Assembly (NCBI RefSeq): GCF_023091225.1
Contig: NZ_JAHWXM010000001.1
Location: 806,001 to 870,000 of the forward strand
Origin: Microbacterium galbinum
Lineage (GTDB): Bacteria; Actinomycetota; Actinomycetes; Actinomycetales; Microbacteriaceae
DNA length: 64,000 bases
Direction: 5' to 3'
The notes under the pieces were generated by a model. That model ran no database searches. It was not told where the DNA came from and was given only the letters and a program-made list of their open reading frames with translations. Position 1 is the first letter of the stretch. The number at the start of each line of letters is the position of its first letter. Positions 1-12,825 of this stretch are shown here, in pieces. Made by a program: the position numbers and the translations under genes.

Positions 1-2083
<2,083 letters not shown>

Positions 2084-2103
2084 GAAATCAGTACCTCACG
2101 CGA

Positions 2104-3744
2104 TTACGCGCGACGACCCTTGACGATCTTCTCCTGGTTGACGTCGTCTGCCTCCGCAGCGGCGTGCTCCTCGTGGCCCGGGGCGCCGATGGCGTGTCCC
2201 TTGCCACCCTGGAACTCCAGGACGAAGGCATCCGTGTGCTTCTCGAGCTCCGCGACCGTGTCGTCGCTGAGGACGTTGGTCTCACGCAGGGTGTCGAGCA
2301 CCGAGGTGTTGCGACGCAGGTAGTCGAGCAGTTCGCGCTCGAAGCGCAGGACGTCCTCGACCTCGATCGTGTCGAGCTTGCCGTTGGTTCCGGCCCAGAT
2401 CGAGACGACCTGCTCCTCGACCGGGTACGGCGAGTACTGCGGCTGCTTGAGCAGCTCGGTCAGACGTGCACCGCGCGACAGCTGACGACGCGAGGCGGCG
2501 TCGAGGTCGGAGGCGAACATCGCGAACGCCTCGAGCGAGCGGTACTGCGCGAGCTCGAGCTTCAGCGTTCCGGAAACCTTCTTGATCGACTTGACCTGAG
2601 CGTCACCACCGACTCGCGACACCGAGATACCCACGTCGACCGCCGGACGCTGGTTGGCGTTGAAGAGGTCGGACTGCAGGAAGATCTGGCCGTCGGTGAT
2701 CGAGATCACGTTGGTCGGGATGTACGCCGAGACGTCGTTCGCCTTGGTCTCGATGATCGGGAGGCCCGTCATGGAACCGGCGCCGAGCTCGTCGGACAGC
2801 TTCGCGCAACGCTCGAGCAGACGCGAGTGCAGGTAGAAGACGTCACCCGGGTAAGCCTCGCGGCCCGGCGGGCGGCGCAGCAGAAGGGAGACGGCGCGGT
2901 AGGCCTCGGCCTGCTTCGACAGGTCGTCGAAGATGATGAGGACGTGCTTGCCGCCGTACATCCAGTGCTGACCGATGGCCGAACCGGTGTAGGGGGCGAG
3001 GTACTTGAAGCCCGCGGGGTCGGATGCCGGAGCGGCCACGATCGTGGTGTACTCCAGAGCACCGGCCTCTTCGAGCGCGCCCTTCACCGAAGCGATGGTC
3101 GAGCCCTTCTGGCCGATGGCGACGTAGATGCAGCGAACCTGCTTGTTGACGTCGCCCGACTCCCAGTTGGCCTTCTGGTTGATGATCGTGTCGATCGCGA
3201 TGGCCGTCTTACCGGTCTGGCGGTCACCGATGATCAGCTGACGCTGGCCGCGGCCGACGGGGATCATCGCGTCGATGGCCTTGATGCCGGTCTGCATCGG
3301 CTCGTGCACCGACTTGCGCTGCATGACGCCGGGCGCCTGCAGCTCGAGCTCGCGGACGGCCTCGGTGGCGATCGCGCCGAGGCCGTCGATCGGGTTTCCG
3401 AGCGGGTCTACGACGCGGCCGAGGTAGCCGTCGCCGACGGGGACGGAGAGGACCTCACCCGTGCGGGTGACTTCCTGACCGGCCTCGATGCCGGCGAAGT
3501 CGCCGAGGACCACGACGCCGATCTCGTGCTCGTCGAGGCTCTGGGCGAGGCCCTTGGTGCCGTCGGCGAAGATCACGAGCTCGTTCGCCATGACACCGGG
3601 CAGTCCTTCGACGTGCGCGATGCCATCAGCGGCGTCGATGACCGTGCCGACCTCGGTCGCCGCGGCCCCGGTGGGCTCGTAAGCGGCGGCGAAGTCCTTC
3701 AGCGCGTCACGGATGACGTCGGGGCTGATCGATAGTTCTGCCAT
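2104..3744 (-). CDS. atpA: ATP synthase F1 subunit alpha
   Basis: Non-catalytic nucleotide-binding subunit of F1. It is 546 residues with Walker A GDRQTGKT at 173-180 and the family signature around [14 protein letters not shown]. The ATG at 3742-3744 is preceded by an AAGGGAAG ribosome-binding site. The C-terminal tail beyond about residue 510 ([20 protein letters not shown]) is His/Glu/Ala-rich, an actinobacterial extension compared with E. coli (inference from length). It lies 47 bases downstream of atpH. Confidence 0.97.
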   Translation of the reverse strand: MAELSISPDVIRDALKDFAAAYEPTGAAATEVGTVIDAADGIAHVEGLPGVMANELVIFADGTKGLAQSLDEHEIGVVVLGDFAGIEAGQEVTRTGEVLSVPVGDGYLGRVVDPLGNPIDGLGAIATEAVRELELQAPGVMQRKSVHEPMQTGIKAIDAMIPVGRGQRQLIIGDRQTGKTAIAIDTIINQKANWESGDVNKQVRCIYVAIGQKGSTIASVKGALEEAGALEYTTIVAAPASDPAGFKYLAPYTGSAIGQHWMYGGKHVLIIFDDLSKQAEAYRAVSLLLRRPPGREAYPGDVFYLHSRLLERCAKLSDELGAGSMTGLPIIETKANDVSAYIPTNVISITDGQIFLQSDLFNANQRPAVDVGISVSRVGGDAQVKSIKKVSGTLKLELAQYRSLEAFAMFASDLDAASRRQLSRGARLTELLKQPQYSPYPVEEQVVSIWAGTNGKLDTIEVEDVLRFERELLDYLRRNTSVLDTLRETNVLSDDTVAELEKHTDAFVLEFQGGKGHAIGAPGHEEHAAAEADDVNQEKIVKGRRA

Positions 3745-3791
3745 TGTCTTCCCTTTGTATCTGGGTGCGCGGTTCCCCGCGCGAAGTCGTG

Positions 3792-4580
3792 TTAGCCCGC
3801 GAGCTTCTGGCGAAGGTCGGCGAGTCGTGCGGAGATGCTGCCGTCGATCACGTCGTCGGCGATCTGCACGCGCAGACCACCGATGATCGTCGGGTCGATG
3901 ACGACGTTGAGCGCCACCTGACCGTCGTAGCGTCGCGAGAGCGCTTCGCCGAGGCGGGCGCGCTGCGCGTCGTTCAGCTCGCTCGCGCTGTAGACCGTCG
4001 CGACGACGCGGTCACGCTGGTCGGAGACGATCCGCATGGCGCGGTTGAGGAGCTGACGGATCCGCCGCCCGCGCGGCTGACGCACGAGGGAGGAGACGAT
4101 CAGGGCCGCGGGGGCGCTGGTCGCTCCGGAGAGCAGACGCTCGACGAGAGCCGACTTCGCGTCCTGACCGCCGAGACGGCTTCCCAGTGCGAGCTCGAGC
4201 TCGGGGTTCGCGGCGACGACGCGGGAGAAGCCGAACAGCTCCCCCTCGATGTCGGCGCCTGCCTCGGCGATCGCCGAGGCACGGATCGCGAGCTCGTCGA
4301 TGCCGTCGACGAGCTCGTCGGCGTTGGACCAGCGTTCCGAGACGACCGTTTTGAGCACGGCCTGCGTGTTCGCCGACAGCCCGCCGAACACCGCGGTCAC
4401 GACGTTCTGCCGTGCCGCTGCGGGGGCCGCCGGGTCAGCCAGCGCGCCGCTCAGCTGAGACGAATCGCCCACGGCGTGCGCGGCGGCGAAGAGCTCCCGC
4501 GCGGTGTCGAGGGTGACGTCCTTCGCTGCGGCAAGCGTCTGGATGGATGCCGCGAGTGCCTGAGTGGTCGCGCTGCCCAT
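3792..4580 (-). CDS. atpH: ATP synthase F1 subunit delta
   Basis: Peripheral-stalk protein linking F1 to the b subunit. At 262 residues it is longer than the roughly 180-residue E. coli protein. Lengthened delta subunits are common in actinobacteria, and in mycobacteria delta is fused to b; here b remains separate. The OSCP-like C-terminus ([23 protein letters not shown]) is clear. Its ATG overlaps the atpF stop (TAATG, 4578-4582), indicating translational coupling. Confidence 0.93.
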   Translation of the reverse strand: MGSATTQALAASIQTLAAAKDVTLDTARELFAAAHAVGDSSQLSGALADPAAPAAARQNVVTAVFGGLSANTQAVLKTVVSERWSNADELVDGIDELAIRASAIAEAGADIEGELFGFSRVVAANPELELALGSRLGGQDAKSALVERLLSGATSAPAALIVSSLVRQPRGRRIRQLLNRAMRIVSDQRDRVVATVYSASELNDAQRARLGEALSRRYDGQVALNVVIDPTIIGGLRVQIADDVIDGSISARLADLRQKLAG

Positions 4581-5131
4581 TACTGAGCCGCCTTCTCGGA
4601 TGCTTCGAGGTCGGCGAGGAAGCGGTCGACGACCGCCGTCGCGCGGGCATCGTCGGAGAGCGTCTCACCGACGACGCCACCGGCGAGGTCGATGGCCAGC
4701 GTGCCTACCTCGCTGCGCAGCGAGACGAGAGCGGTCTGACGCTCGGCCTCGATCTGCGTGTGCGCGGTCGCCGTGATGCGAGCTGCTTCGGACGAAGCGG
4801 CATCCTTGGCCTCGGCGACGATCTTCTTGCCGTCCTCGCGGGCGGCCTCTCGGATCTCACCGGCCTCGGTGCGCGCCTCGGCGAGCTGACGGGTGTACTC
4901 CTCGAGAGCCGCCTCGGCCTGCTTCTGGGCCTCGTCGGCCTTGGCGATGTTGCCCTCGATCGCGTTGGAGCGAGCGTCGAGGAGGGTGTAGAGCTTGGGC
5001 AGCGCCACCTTCCAGACGACGACCAGGATCACGACGAAGCAGACCGCCGACCAGATGATGTCGTACCAGGCGGGGATGAGCGGATTGTGGTCCGCCTCCT
5101 CCGCCGCGTACGTGACAAGAGCGTTCAGCAT
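4580..5131 (-). CDS. atpF: ATP synthase Fo subunit b
   Basis: Peripheral stator stalk. It is 183 residues: a short N-terminus, one membrane helix at about 28-48 (IIWSAVCFVVILVVVWKVAL) and a long Ala/Glu/Lys-rich amphipathic helix (DARSNAIEGNIAKADEAQKQ onward), typical of b. ATG at 5131 (MLNALVTYAAEE). There is a single b gene and no b' copy. It is coupled to atpH by a one-base overlap. Confidence 0.96.
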   Translation of the reverse strand: MLNALVTYAAEEADHNPLIPAWYDIIWSAVCFVVILVVVWKVALPKLYTLLDARSNAIEGNIAKADEAQKQAEAALEEYTRQLAEARTEAGEIREAAREDGKKIVAEAKDAASSEAARITATAHTQIEAERQTALVSLRSEVGTLAIDLAGGVVGETLSDDARATAVVDRFLADLEASEKAAQ

Positions 5132-5159
5132 CCTGTCTCCTTATCGCAGAGGGTGTCTG

Positions 5160-6249
<1,090 letters not shown>

Positions 6250-6372
6250 CGCGGGCTCCAGCTTCGGGGCACCGGTCAGAACCGGGGCGACGATGGTCGG
6301 TGTGCTTCACAGCGCAAGCGCTCGCGGGCGAGCGGCGGGCACGTTTCAACACTATCAGAGTATGAGGCGGCC
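6250..6372 (-). promoter_or_regulatory. Leader/intergenic region before atpB
   Basis: A 123-base gap between the AtpI-like gene and atpB. Read on the minus strand it contains CATACTCTGATAGTGTTG, with overlapping -10-like hexamers TACTCT and TAGTGT. An internal promoter for the atp genes is possible, but no convincing -35 is seen. It ends with CTGGAG, the likely ribosome-binding site of atpB. Confidence 0.35.
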
Positions 6373-6876
6373 CTAAGACCTCTGAGGGTCCTCGTCGGCG
6401 GTCGGGGCCCCCGGAGCGACGTCCTCCGGGGCGACCGAGGGAAGCGATGCATCGCTGACATTCGGCAGGCGCATCGTCATGAGGACGACGGCGTCGACGA
6501 TCAGCGACATCAGCACGCCGGCGACGATCGCGACGAAGAAGATCACGGGGTCGAGCCAGGGCTGGTCCTTGAGGACGATGACGCCGAGGAAGAACACGAT
6601 CAGCTTGAGCAACCACCCGCCGAGCACGATCGCGAAGAAGAACTGGACGTAGAGCGGCTCGCCGAACCACCGGTTCGCGATCAGGATGCTCGCACCGGTG
6701 ATCCCGAGGAACACGGCGGCGATGAGCACACCGAGCAGGCCGCTGATCAGTCCGTTCTCCTGCCCGACGAGGTAGCCCACGACCGCCGCGGCGATCGCGA
6801 GGACCACGGTGGCGACTCCCGACCAGATGAGAGTGCGTCGCAGGATCGGCGTGCTGGAAACGGGGTTCGGACTCAT
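6373..6876 (-). CDS. AtpI-like four-helix membrane protein
   Basis: Integral membrane protein of 167 residues with four hydrophobic segments (about 14-36, 42-64, 77-99, 108-135) and a polar Asp/Pro-rich tail. Its place immediately before atpB matches the small AtpI-like gene of other actinobacteria (Rv1303 position in M. tuberculosis), proposed to help c-ring assembly or Mg2+ supply. Sequence similarity to AtpI itself is not obvious by eye, so the name rests on position and topology. ATG at 6876 overlaps the upstream stop (ATGA). Confidence 0.75.
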   Translation of the reverse strand: MSPNPVSSTPILRRTLIWSGVATVVLAIAAAVVGYLVGQENGLISGLLGVLIAAVFLGITGASILIANRWFGEPLYVQFFFAIVLGGWLLKLIVFFLGVIVLKDQPWLDPVIFFVAIVAGVLMSLIVDAVVLMTMRLPNVSDASLPSVAPEDVAPGAPTADEDPQRS

Positions 6877-8042
6877 GAGGGCTCCACGGGGGTCGGGTCG
6901 GAGTCGGGGGTTGCGGCGATCGCACGTCGCGAGGGCTTCAGGGTGAGAACCAGGCAGGCCGCGATCCCGACCACGCCGAATCCCACACCGGGAAGGTACT
7001 GGCCCGGCCAGTCCTCGCGGGCTCCGACGTACATGAGGAGGACGGCGAGTGAGATCACCGCCGTCCAGGCGTAGAAGATGAGGACGGCATCACGGTCGCG
7101 GTGACCGAGGTCGAGCATGCGGTGGTGCAGGTGCTTGCGGTCCGGCGAGAACGGCGACTTGCCGGCGTGCATGCGGCGCAGCACCGCCAGGCCGAAATCG
7201 AGCAACGGCAGCAGCACCACCATCAGCGGCAGCAGGATCGGGATGAACGCACCGAGCAGCTGGGACCGCCCGAGACGCTCGGGGTCGAGCGCGGACGGAT
7301 CCATCTGCCCGGTGAGGGAGATCGCGGAGACGGCCATCAGCAGGCCGAGCACGAGTGCACCCGAGTCGCCCATGAACAGCTTCGCCGGACTCCAGTTCCA
7401 GGGCAGGAAACCGATGCAGGCGCCGATGAGGACGGCGGCGATGAAGGTCGAGAGGTTGAAGTAGCTCGAGGCGCCGGAGTCGCGCGTGAAGATGTAGGAG
7501 TAGGCGAAGAAGACGCCGTTGGCGATGAGGCAGACCCCGGCGACGAGGCCGTCGAGGCCGTCGATGAAGTTGACGGCGTTCATGACCACGACGATCGCGA
7601 ACATCGTGATCGTGATGCTCAGCCAGCTCGAGAAGACGATGAGATCGCCGAACGGGAGGGAGAGGATCTGCAGCCCTCCCCCGATCGTGAGGATCCCGGC
7701 CGCGAGGAACTGCGCGCCGAGCTTGATCATCCAGTCGAGGTCCCACAGGTCGTCGACGACTCCGATCACGGCGATCAGCAGTGCGGCTCCGAGGATGGAC
7801 CACATCGTCTGCGGCGGCATCCAGATGCTCTGGAAGAAGGGGTTCGCTGCCGAGATCCCCATCGCGGCGGCGATGCCGAGGAAGATCGCGACCCCGCCGA
7901 GCCGCGGAGTGGGACGCGTGTGCACATCGCGATCGCGGATCTCGGGGTACAGCTTGAACCGCAGGCTCACCCGCAGGACCGCCCAGGTCAGCACGAAGGT
8001 GATCGCGGCGGTCAGGATGATCGTGAAGAGGTACTGCTTCAC
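6873..8042 (-). CDS. wecA: WecA/MraY-family undecaprenyl-phosphate sugar-1-phosphate transferase
   Basis: Polytopic (about 11 helices) enzyme transferring a sugar-1-phosphate, by homology GlcNAc-1-P, from UDP-sugar to polyprenyl phosphate, starting cell-wall glycopolymer or arabinogalactan-type linker synthesis. Family residues are visible: the D97-D98 pair in VVDDLWDLD, NFIDGLDGLVAG, FMGDSGALVLG, and HLHHRM, the His-rich motif typical of WecA/TagO rather than MraY. GTG start at 8042 overlaps the sua5 stop (GTGA). It matches the rfe position next to the atp operon in mycobacteria. The substrate is inferred. Confidence 0.9.
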   Translation of the reverse strand: MKQYLFTIILTAAITFVLTWAVLRVSLRFKLYPEIRDRDVHTRPTPRLGGVAIFLGIAAAMGISAANPFFQSIWMPPQTMWSILGAALLIAVIGVVDDLWDLDWMIKLGAQFLAAGILTIGGGLQILSLPFGDLIVFSSWLSITITMFAIVVVMNAVNFIDGLDGLVAGVCLIANGVFFAYSYIFTRDSGASSYFNLSTFIAAVLIGACIGFLPWNWSPAKLFMGDSGALVLGLLMAVSAISLTGQMDPSALDPERLGRSQLLGAFIPILLPLMVVLLPLLDFGLAVLRRMHAGKSPFSPDRKHLHHRMLDLGHRDRDAVLIFYAWTAVISLAVLLMYVGAREDWPGQYLPGVGFGVVGIAACLVLTLKPSRRAIAATPDSDPTPVEPS

Positions 8043-8764
8043 GAATCCCCGTCCTGTCGAGGCGCGGGCGCCGCGGAATCCGGCTCCGGGGCGGGCTCGA
8101 GCAGATCGCCGAGCACCTCCTCCAGCTGCTCCCGGCTGATCGCCCCGTCACGCAGGATGCGCACGCGTCCGGCATCCGAATCCGCCGGCGGACGCACGAG
8201 CGAGGTGGCATCGACGATCGTCGAGGCCACACCGTCGCGGCTCATTCCGTCTGCGAGGTAGACGGCGACGCTGTCGCCGAGCATCTTCTCGGCGTCGAAG
8301 GCCGAGATCGCTGCGGCCTGACCCGTGAGGTTCGCGCTCGAGACCGCGAGCGGTCCGGTCTCGGCCAGCAGCTCCAGCGCCACGCGCCCCTCGGGCATCC
8401 GCACGGCGACGGTTCCCCGGGTCTCGCCGAGATCCCAGACGAGCGAGGGCTGAGCAGGGAGCACGATGGTCAACCCGCCGGGCCAGAAGGCGTCGACGAG
8501 GCGTTGAACCGGCTCGGGGACCGACTCCGCCAGAGCCGTCAGCGTCTCCTTGGTGCCGATGAGGACGGGCGGCGGCTGATCGCGCCCCCGTCCCTTCGCA
8601 TCGAGCAGCCGCTGCACGGCAGCGGGCGAGAAGGCGTCGGCGGCCACGCCGTAGACGGTATCGGTGGGCATGACGATGAGTTCACCGCGGCCGATCGCCT
8701 GGCGTGCATGGCGCATACCGGCGAGCAGCTGCGCCTCGTCGCCGCAGTCGAAGATGGAGGACAT
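8039..8764 (-). CDS. L-threonylcarbamoyladenylate synthase (Sua5/YrdC/YwlC)
   Basis: Makes threonylcarbamoyl-AMP from threonine, bicarbonate and ATP for t6A37 modification of ANN-decoding tRNAs. It is 241 residues with the YrdC-domain motifs GRGELIVMPTDTVYGVAADA, KGRGRDQPPPVLI and VAVRMPEG, plus SSANLTGQAA. The C-terminal extension is too short for a full Sua5 domain. A TAGAAT hexamer nine bases before the ATG suggests its own start-proximal promoter, although it follows prmC by only 38 bases. Confidence 0.93.
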   Translation of the reverse strand: MSSIFDCGDEAQLLAGMRHARQAIGRGELIVMPTDTVYGVAADAFSPAAVQRLLDAKGRGRDQPPPVLIGTKETLTALAESVPEPVQRLVDAFWPGGLTIVLPAQPSLVWDLGETRGTVAVRMPEGRVALELLAETGPLAVSSANLTGQAAAISAFDAEKMLGDSVAVYLADGMSRDGVASTIVDATSLVRPPADSDAGRVRILRDGAISREQLEEVLGDLLEPAPEPDSAAPAPRQDGDS

Positions 8765-8802
8765 GTCGTTCCGATTCTACGGGAGGCCGCCGAGAGAGCG
8801 GA

Positions 8803-9663
8803 TCAGGGACGGATGGCCGTGGTGGCGCGGTCACGCAGGGTGAGGTCGCGGTGCGTCGCCGCGGCACGCCAGTCGTCGCGCTCGAGGATGCCGCGGATCT
8901 CGGCCCCTTGGAGTTCACCGTGCTCGATCACCAGCAGCCCGCCGGGACGGAGGAGCCGCAGAGCATTGGTGCTGAGCGCGCGCACGAGATCGAGACCGTC
9001 CTCGCCGCCGTACAGCGCCATCGCCGGGTCGAAGAGGCGCACCTCGGGGTCGCGCGGGATCGCCGAGTCCGGCACGTACGGCGGGTTCGAGATGACGACG
9101 CTGGCGGCACCGGCGAGGTCGGGGAAGGCATCCGCCATGTCGGCGAGCACCAGCGTGAGGTTCTCGGCATCGGCGGTGTTGCGGCTCGCCCACGCGTGCG
9201 CCTCGGGCGAGAGCTCCGCGGCGTAGATCCGCGCGTGCGGCACCTCGGTCGCCATCGCGAGTGCGATCGCCCCGCTCCCCGTGCCGAGATCGATGCCGAT
9301 CGGCTGCGGATCGGGTGCGTGCAGGAGCGCGTCGATCGCGTGCTGCACCACCATCTCCGTCTCGGGTCGGGGGACGAACACCCCGGGGCCCACGGCCAGT
9401 TCGAGATGCCGGAACGGCGCGGTGCCGGTGATGTGCTGCAGGGGTTCCCGCGACTCCCGGCGCGTCACGAGAGCATCGAGCCGCTCGGCATCCGCGTCGC
9501 TCATCACGTCGCCTCGGACGATGGCCGCCTGCACCTCGCCGCGACGCAGACCCCGCACGTGACCGACCAGGAGCTCCGCGTCGACGAGCGGATCGGTCAC
9601 ACCGGCATCGGCGAGGCGCTGAGCGGCCGCACGGACGAGTGCGGCGAAAGACGTGTCGGGCAT
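8803..9663 (-). CDS. prmC: Peptide chain release factor N5-glutamine methyltransferase
   Basis: Methylates the GGQ glutamine of release factors using SAM. It is 286 residues from ATG 9661-9663 ([13 protein letters not shown]). SAM-binding [17 protein letters not shown] and the catalytic SNPPYVP motif are present. The longer upstream reading frame is rejected because TACGCT, a -10-like hexamer, lies seven bases before this ATG. It is separated from prfA, its usual neighbour, by cysK-cysE and a membrane protein. Confidence 0.94.
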   Translation of the reverse strand: MPDTSFAALVRAAAQRLADAGVTDPLVDAELLVGHVRGLRRGEVQAAIVRGDVMSDADAERLDALVTRRESREPLQHITGTAPFRHLELAVGPGVFVPRPETEMVVQHAIDALLHAPDPQPIGIDLGTGSGAIALAMATEVPHARIYAAELSPEAHAWASRNTADAENLTLVLADMADAFPDLAGAASVVISNPPYVPDSAIPRDPEVRLFDPAMALYGGEDGLDLVRALSTNALRLLRPGGLLVIEHGELQGAEIRGILERDDWRAAATHRDLTLRDRATTAIRP

Positions 9664-9763
9664 GATCTCCAGCGTAGAGCGCCCCCCGGGTGTCACATTG
9701 CCCTCTCCCCCGCACCCCTCCCATAGGCTGAGAGCGAAGCGACCCGCACAGGAAGGCTCCTCC

Positions 9764-10702
9764 ATGCCCGGTATCCACTCCGACATCACGACCGCGTTCG
9801 GCAACACGCCGCTGGTCCGTCTGAACCGCGTGACCGAAGGCCTCGGCGCCACCGTCCTCGCGAAGCTCGAGTACTACAACCCCGCCTCCAGCGTGAAGGA
9901 CCGCATCGGCATCGCGATGATCAACGCCGCCGAAGCATCCGGTGAGCTGCAGCCGGGCGGCACGATCGTGGAGTCGACCAGCGGCAACACCGGCATCGCC
10001 CTGGCGATGGTCGGGGCAGCGCGCGGCTATAAGGTGATCCTCACCATGCCCGCGTCCATGTCGAAGGAGCGCCGTGTGCTGCTCAAGGCTTTCGGCGCAG
10101 AGATCGTCCTCACCGACCCGACCAAGGGCATGAGCGGTGCGATCGAGATCACGAAGCAGATCGTCGCCGACACCCCGGGCGCGGTTTGGGTGCGGCAGTT
10201 CGAGAACGCCGCGAACCCGCAGATCCACCGTGAGACCACCGCACAGGAGATCCTCCGCGACACGGACGGCGAGGTCGACATCTTCGTCGCCGGCGTTGGC
10301 ACCGGTGGCACCGTCACCGGCACCGGACAGGCGCTCAAGGCCGCCAAGCCCGGTGTACAGGTCATCGCCGTCGAGCCCAAGGACTCCCCCATGCTCAGCG
10401 AGGGCCACCCCGGCCCGCACAAGATCCAGGGCATCGGGCCGAATTTCGTCCCCGCGATCCTCGACCGTGAGGTGATCGACGAGGTGATCCCCGTCGAGTT
10501 CGACGACGCCATCCGGGTGGCTCGGGAGCTGGCCGCCCGCGAGGGTCTCCTCGTCGGCATGTCGTGCGGCGCAGCGACGTGGGCAGCCCTGCAGGTCGCT
10601 TCCCGCCCCGAGAACGCGGGGAAGAACATCGTCGTCGTCCTTCCCGACACCGGGGAGCGCTACCTGTCGACCGCGCTGTTCGCGGACCTGCGCGAGGACT
10701 GA
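9764..10702 (+). CDS. cysK: Cysteine synthase A (O-acetylserine sulfhydrylase)
   Basis: PLP enzyme making cysteine from O-acetylserine and sulfide. It is 312 residues from ATG 9764, with GGAAGG seven bases upstream. The PLP lysine is K45 in [12 protein letters not shown]. The substrate-loop motif STSGNTG at 71-77 and the phosphate-binding GTGGTVTG follow. It is transcribed with cysE ten bases downstream, so the pair supplies both the substrate-forming and final enzymes of cysteine synthesis. Confidence 0.96.
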   Translation: MPGIHSDITTAFGNTPLVRLNRVTEGLGATVLAKLEYYNPASSVKDRIGIAMINAAEASGELQPGGTIVESTSGNTGIALAMVGAARGYKVILTMPASMSKERRVLLKAFGAEIVLTDPTKGMSGAIEITKQIVADTPGAVWVRQFENAANPQIHRETTAQEILRDTDGEVDIFVAGVGTGGTVTGTGQALKAAKPGVQVIAVEPKDSPMLSEGHPGPHKIQGIGPNFVPAILDREVIDEVIPVEFDDAIRVARELAAREGLLVGMSCGAATWAALQVASRPENAGKNIVVVLPDTGERYLSTALFADLRED

Positions 10703-10712
10703 CGACCACCGC

Positions 10713-11276
10713 ATGATCGGTCGAATGCGCGAGGACATCGCCGCTGCCCGGCTCCGCGATCCTGCTGCCCGCAGCGCCGCGGAGGTCGCACTGCTGTACC
10801 CGGGACTCCATGCCATCTGGGCGCACCGCGTCTCGCATGCGCTGTGGCGCCGGCGGCTGCGCTTCCTCGCACGCGCCAACTCGCAGCTCGCCCGCTGGTT
10901 CACGGGCATCGAGATCCATCCAGGGGCCCGGATCGGCCGCCGCTTCTTCATCGACCACGGCATGGGCGTCGTGATCGGCGAGACCTCGCAGATCGGCGAC
11001 GACGTGATGCTGTACCACGGGGTCACGCTCGGCGGGCGCTCGCGCTCCACCGGCAAACGCCACCCCACACTCGGCGACGGTGTCGCCGTGGGAGCCGGAG
11101 CGAAGATCCTCGGACCCGTGACGATCGGGGCGCACTCCTTCGTCGGAGCGAACGCCGTCGTCACCCGGGATGCGCCCGCGGACAGCGTGCTCGTCGGCGT
11201 TCCGGCCAAGCCGCGTCAGCGCGCGGGCGGCGAAGACACGCGCGCGCTGCTCACCGTGCCGGACTACTCGATCTGA
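10713..11276 (+). CDS. cysE: Serine O-acetyltransferase
   Basis: Acetylates serine with acetyl-CoA. It is 187 residues: a short N-terminal helical part, then a left-handed beta-helix of hexapeptide repeats ([39 protein letters not shown]) with the catalytic His region [11 protein letters not shown]. This is the short EpsC-type form. The protein ends in DYSI; a C-terminal isoleucine is what CysE proteins insert into the CysK active site to build the cysteine synthase complex, so complex formation with the adjacent CysK is expected. Confidence 0.95.
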   Translation: MIGRMREDIAAARLRDPAARSAAEVALLYPGLHAIWAHRVSHALWRRRLRFLARANSQLARWFTGIEIHPGARIGRRFFIDHGMGVVIGETSQIGDDVMLYHGVTLGGRSRSTGKRHPTLGDGVAVGAGAKILGPVTIGAHSFVGANAVVTRDAPADSVLVGVPAKPRQRAGGEDTRALLTVPDYSI

Positions 11277-11282
11277 GTCCGG

Positions 11283-11702
11283 TCAGCGTGCGTGACGATC
11301 GCGCTTCTCGCGCGCGTCACCGACTCGGCGCTTGAGGAAGATCAGCGGCAGCAGCACCGTGCCCAGCGCCGTGATGAGCCAGACGATCACCGCGCCGAGC
11401 AACCAGCCGGTGACATCGACGATGCGCAGACCGCCGATGGGCAGCAGCACGACGATGATCAACGCCACCAGGGTCGAGAAGATGCCGATTCCACCGAGCA
11501 GCACCGGCGCGTAGCGGTCGGCGATCTTGCTGATCCACGGCGAGAGGATGCTCTGCAGCAGCGCGAAGATCAGAATGCAGAGCACGAAGCCCCACCACTT
11601 CGACCACTCGATCTGGAATCCGTCGAGCAGGAGATCGGCGACGATCAGCCCGAGCCCCGCGGACACGATGTAGATGAGGGTGCGGAAGAGGAATGTGATC
11701 AC
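11283..11702 (-). CDS. Four-helix membrane protein, holin superfamily IV-like
   Basis: Small integral membrane protein, 139 residues, with four hydrophobic segments (about 5-26, 38-58, 69-92, 101-124) and a short basic tail. It resembles the chromosomal family annotated as phage holin superfamily IV, which is widespread in actinobacteria and unrelated to prophage here. Function is unknown. It lies convergent to cysE (7-base gap) and 32 bases downstream of prfA, with which it may be co-transcribed. Confidence 0.75.
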   Translation of the reverse strand: MITFLFRTLIYIVSAGLGLIVADLLLDGFQIEWSKWWGFVLCILIFALLQSILSPWISKIADRYAPVLLGGIGIFSTLVALIIVVLLPIGGLRIVDVTGWLLGAVIVWLITALGTVLLPLIFLKRRVGDAREKRDRHAR

Positions 11703-11734
11703 GCGCCGAGCCTAGCGCTCCGGGGGCGTGCGGA

Positions 11735-12814
11735 TCAGGACTCGGTGCCGACGGCGGCGAGCCGGGCCTCTTCGTCGGTCGTGATCGCCGATTCGATGAT
11801 CGGTCCGAGCGCGCCGTCCATCACCTGATCGAGGTTGTAGGCCTTGAATCCCGTGCGGTGATCCGCGATGCGGTTCTCGGGGAAGTTGTAGGTGCGGATC
11901 CGCTCGGACCGGTCCATGCCGCGGATCTGCGACCGGCGAGCATCGGATGCCGCCGCATCGAGCTCCTCCTGCTGCTTCGCGAGCAGCCGCGCACGGAGCA
12001 CGCGCATTCCCGCCTCGCGGTTCTGCAGCTGCGACTTCTCGTTCTGCATGGAGACGACGATGCCCGTCGGAACGTGCGTGATGCGCACCGCGGAGTCGGT
12101 CGTGTTGACCGACTGCCCGCCCGGCCCCGAAGAGCGGAAGACATCGATCTTGAGATCGTTCTGGTTGATCTCGATCTCGTCGGGCTCGTCGACCTCCGGG
12201 AAGACGAGCACACCGGTGGTCGAGGTGTGGATACGTCCCTGCGACTCGGTCGCCGGCACGCGCTGCACGCGGTGCACACCACCCTCGTACTTGAGGTGCG
12301 CCCAGACGCCCTGCGCCGGGTCGGTCGAGGATCCCTTGATCGCGACCTGGACGTCCTTGTAGCCACCGAGATCGGACTCGTTGCGCTCGAGCAGCTCGGT
12401 CTTCCATCCCATCGACGCCGCGTACTGCACGTACATGCGCAGCAGATCGGCCGCGAAGAGCGCGCTCTCGGCGCCGCCCTCCCCCGCCTTGATCTCCATG
12501 ATCACATCACGGGCGTCATCCGGGTCACGCGGGATGAGGAGTCGCCGGAGCTTCTCCTGCGCGGCCTGCAGCCCGGCCTCGAGTCCGGGGACCTCCGCCG
12601 CGAAGGCCTCGTCCTCACGAGCGAGCTCGCGCGCGGCATCCAGGTCGTCGGATGCCGCGACCCATGCCTCGTACGCGGCGACGATGCGCGACAGCTCGGC
12701 ATAGCGGCGGTTCACACGCTTGGCACGCGCGGCGTCGGCGTGCACCGCCGGGTCGGAGAGTTCCTCCTGGACCCGGCGGTGCTCGTCGATCAGAGCCTGG
12801 ACGGACTCGAACAC
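11735..12814 (-). CDS. prfA: Peptide chain release factor 1
   Basis: Terminates translation at UAA and UAG. It is 359 residues with the peptidyl-hydrolase motif GGQ at 232-234 ([14 protein letters not shown]) and the codon-recognition tripeptide PAT at 187-189, the RF1 form. GTG start at 12812-12814. It begins only 11 bases after rho and is thus likely transcribed with it; rpmE, which lies between the two in M. tuberculosis, is absent. Confidence 0.97.
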   Translation of the reverse strand: MFESVQALIDEHRRVQEELSDPAVHADAARAKRVNRRYAELSRIVAAYEAWVAASDDLDAARELAREDEAFAAEVPGLEAGLQAAQEKLRRLLIPRDPDDARDVIMEIKAGEGGAESALFAADLLRMYVQYAASMGWKTELLERNESDLGGYKDVQVAIKGSSTDPAQGVWAHLKYEGGVHRVQRVPATESQGRIHTSTTGVLVFPEVDEPDEIEINQNDLKIDVFRSSGPGGQSVNTTDSAVRITHVPTGIVVSMQNEKSQLQNREAGMRVLRARLLAKQQEELDAAASDARRSQIRGMDRSERIRTYNFPENRIADHRTGFKAYNLDQVMDGALGPIIESAITTDEEARLAAVGTES

Positions 12815-12825
12815 GGACTCTCCGC

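Noticed and set aside
2164..3735. Long plus-strand reading frame of 523 codons opposite atpA
   Set aside because: High GC keeps antisense frames open; the frame is the mirror of a certain gene and its translation is Asp/Arg/Leu-rich with no recognisable domain.
9664..9852. N-terminal extension of prmC
   Set aside because: The extra 63 residues overlap the cysK promoter and start region, look non-coding (Pro/Arg/Gly rich, no family match), and a -10 hexamer lies just before ATG 9663.
11283..11702. Prophage holin
   Set aside because: No lysin, integrase or phage structural gene is near; the protein belongs to the common chromosomal four-helix family.
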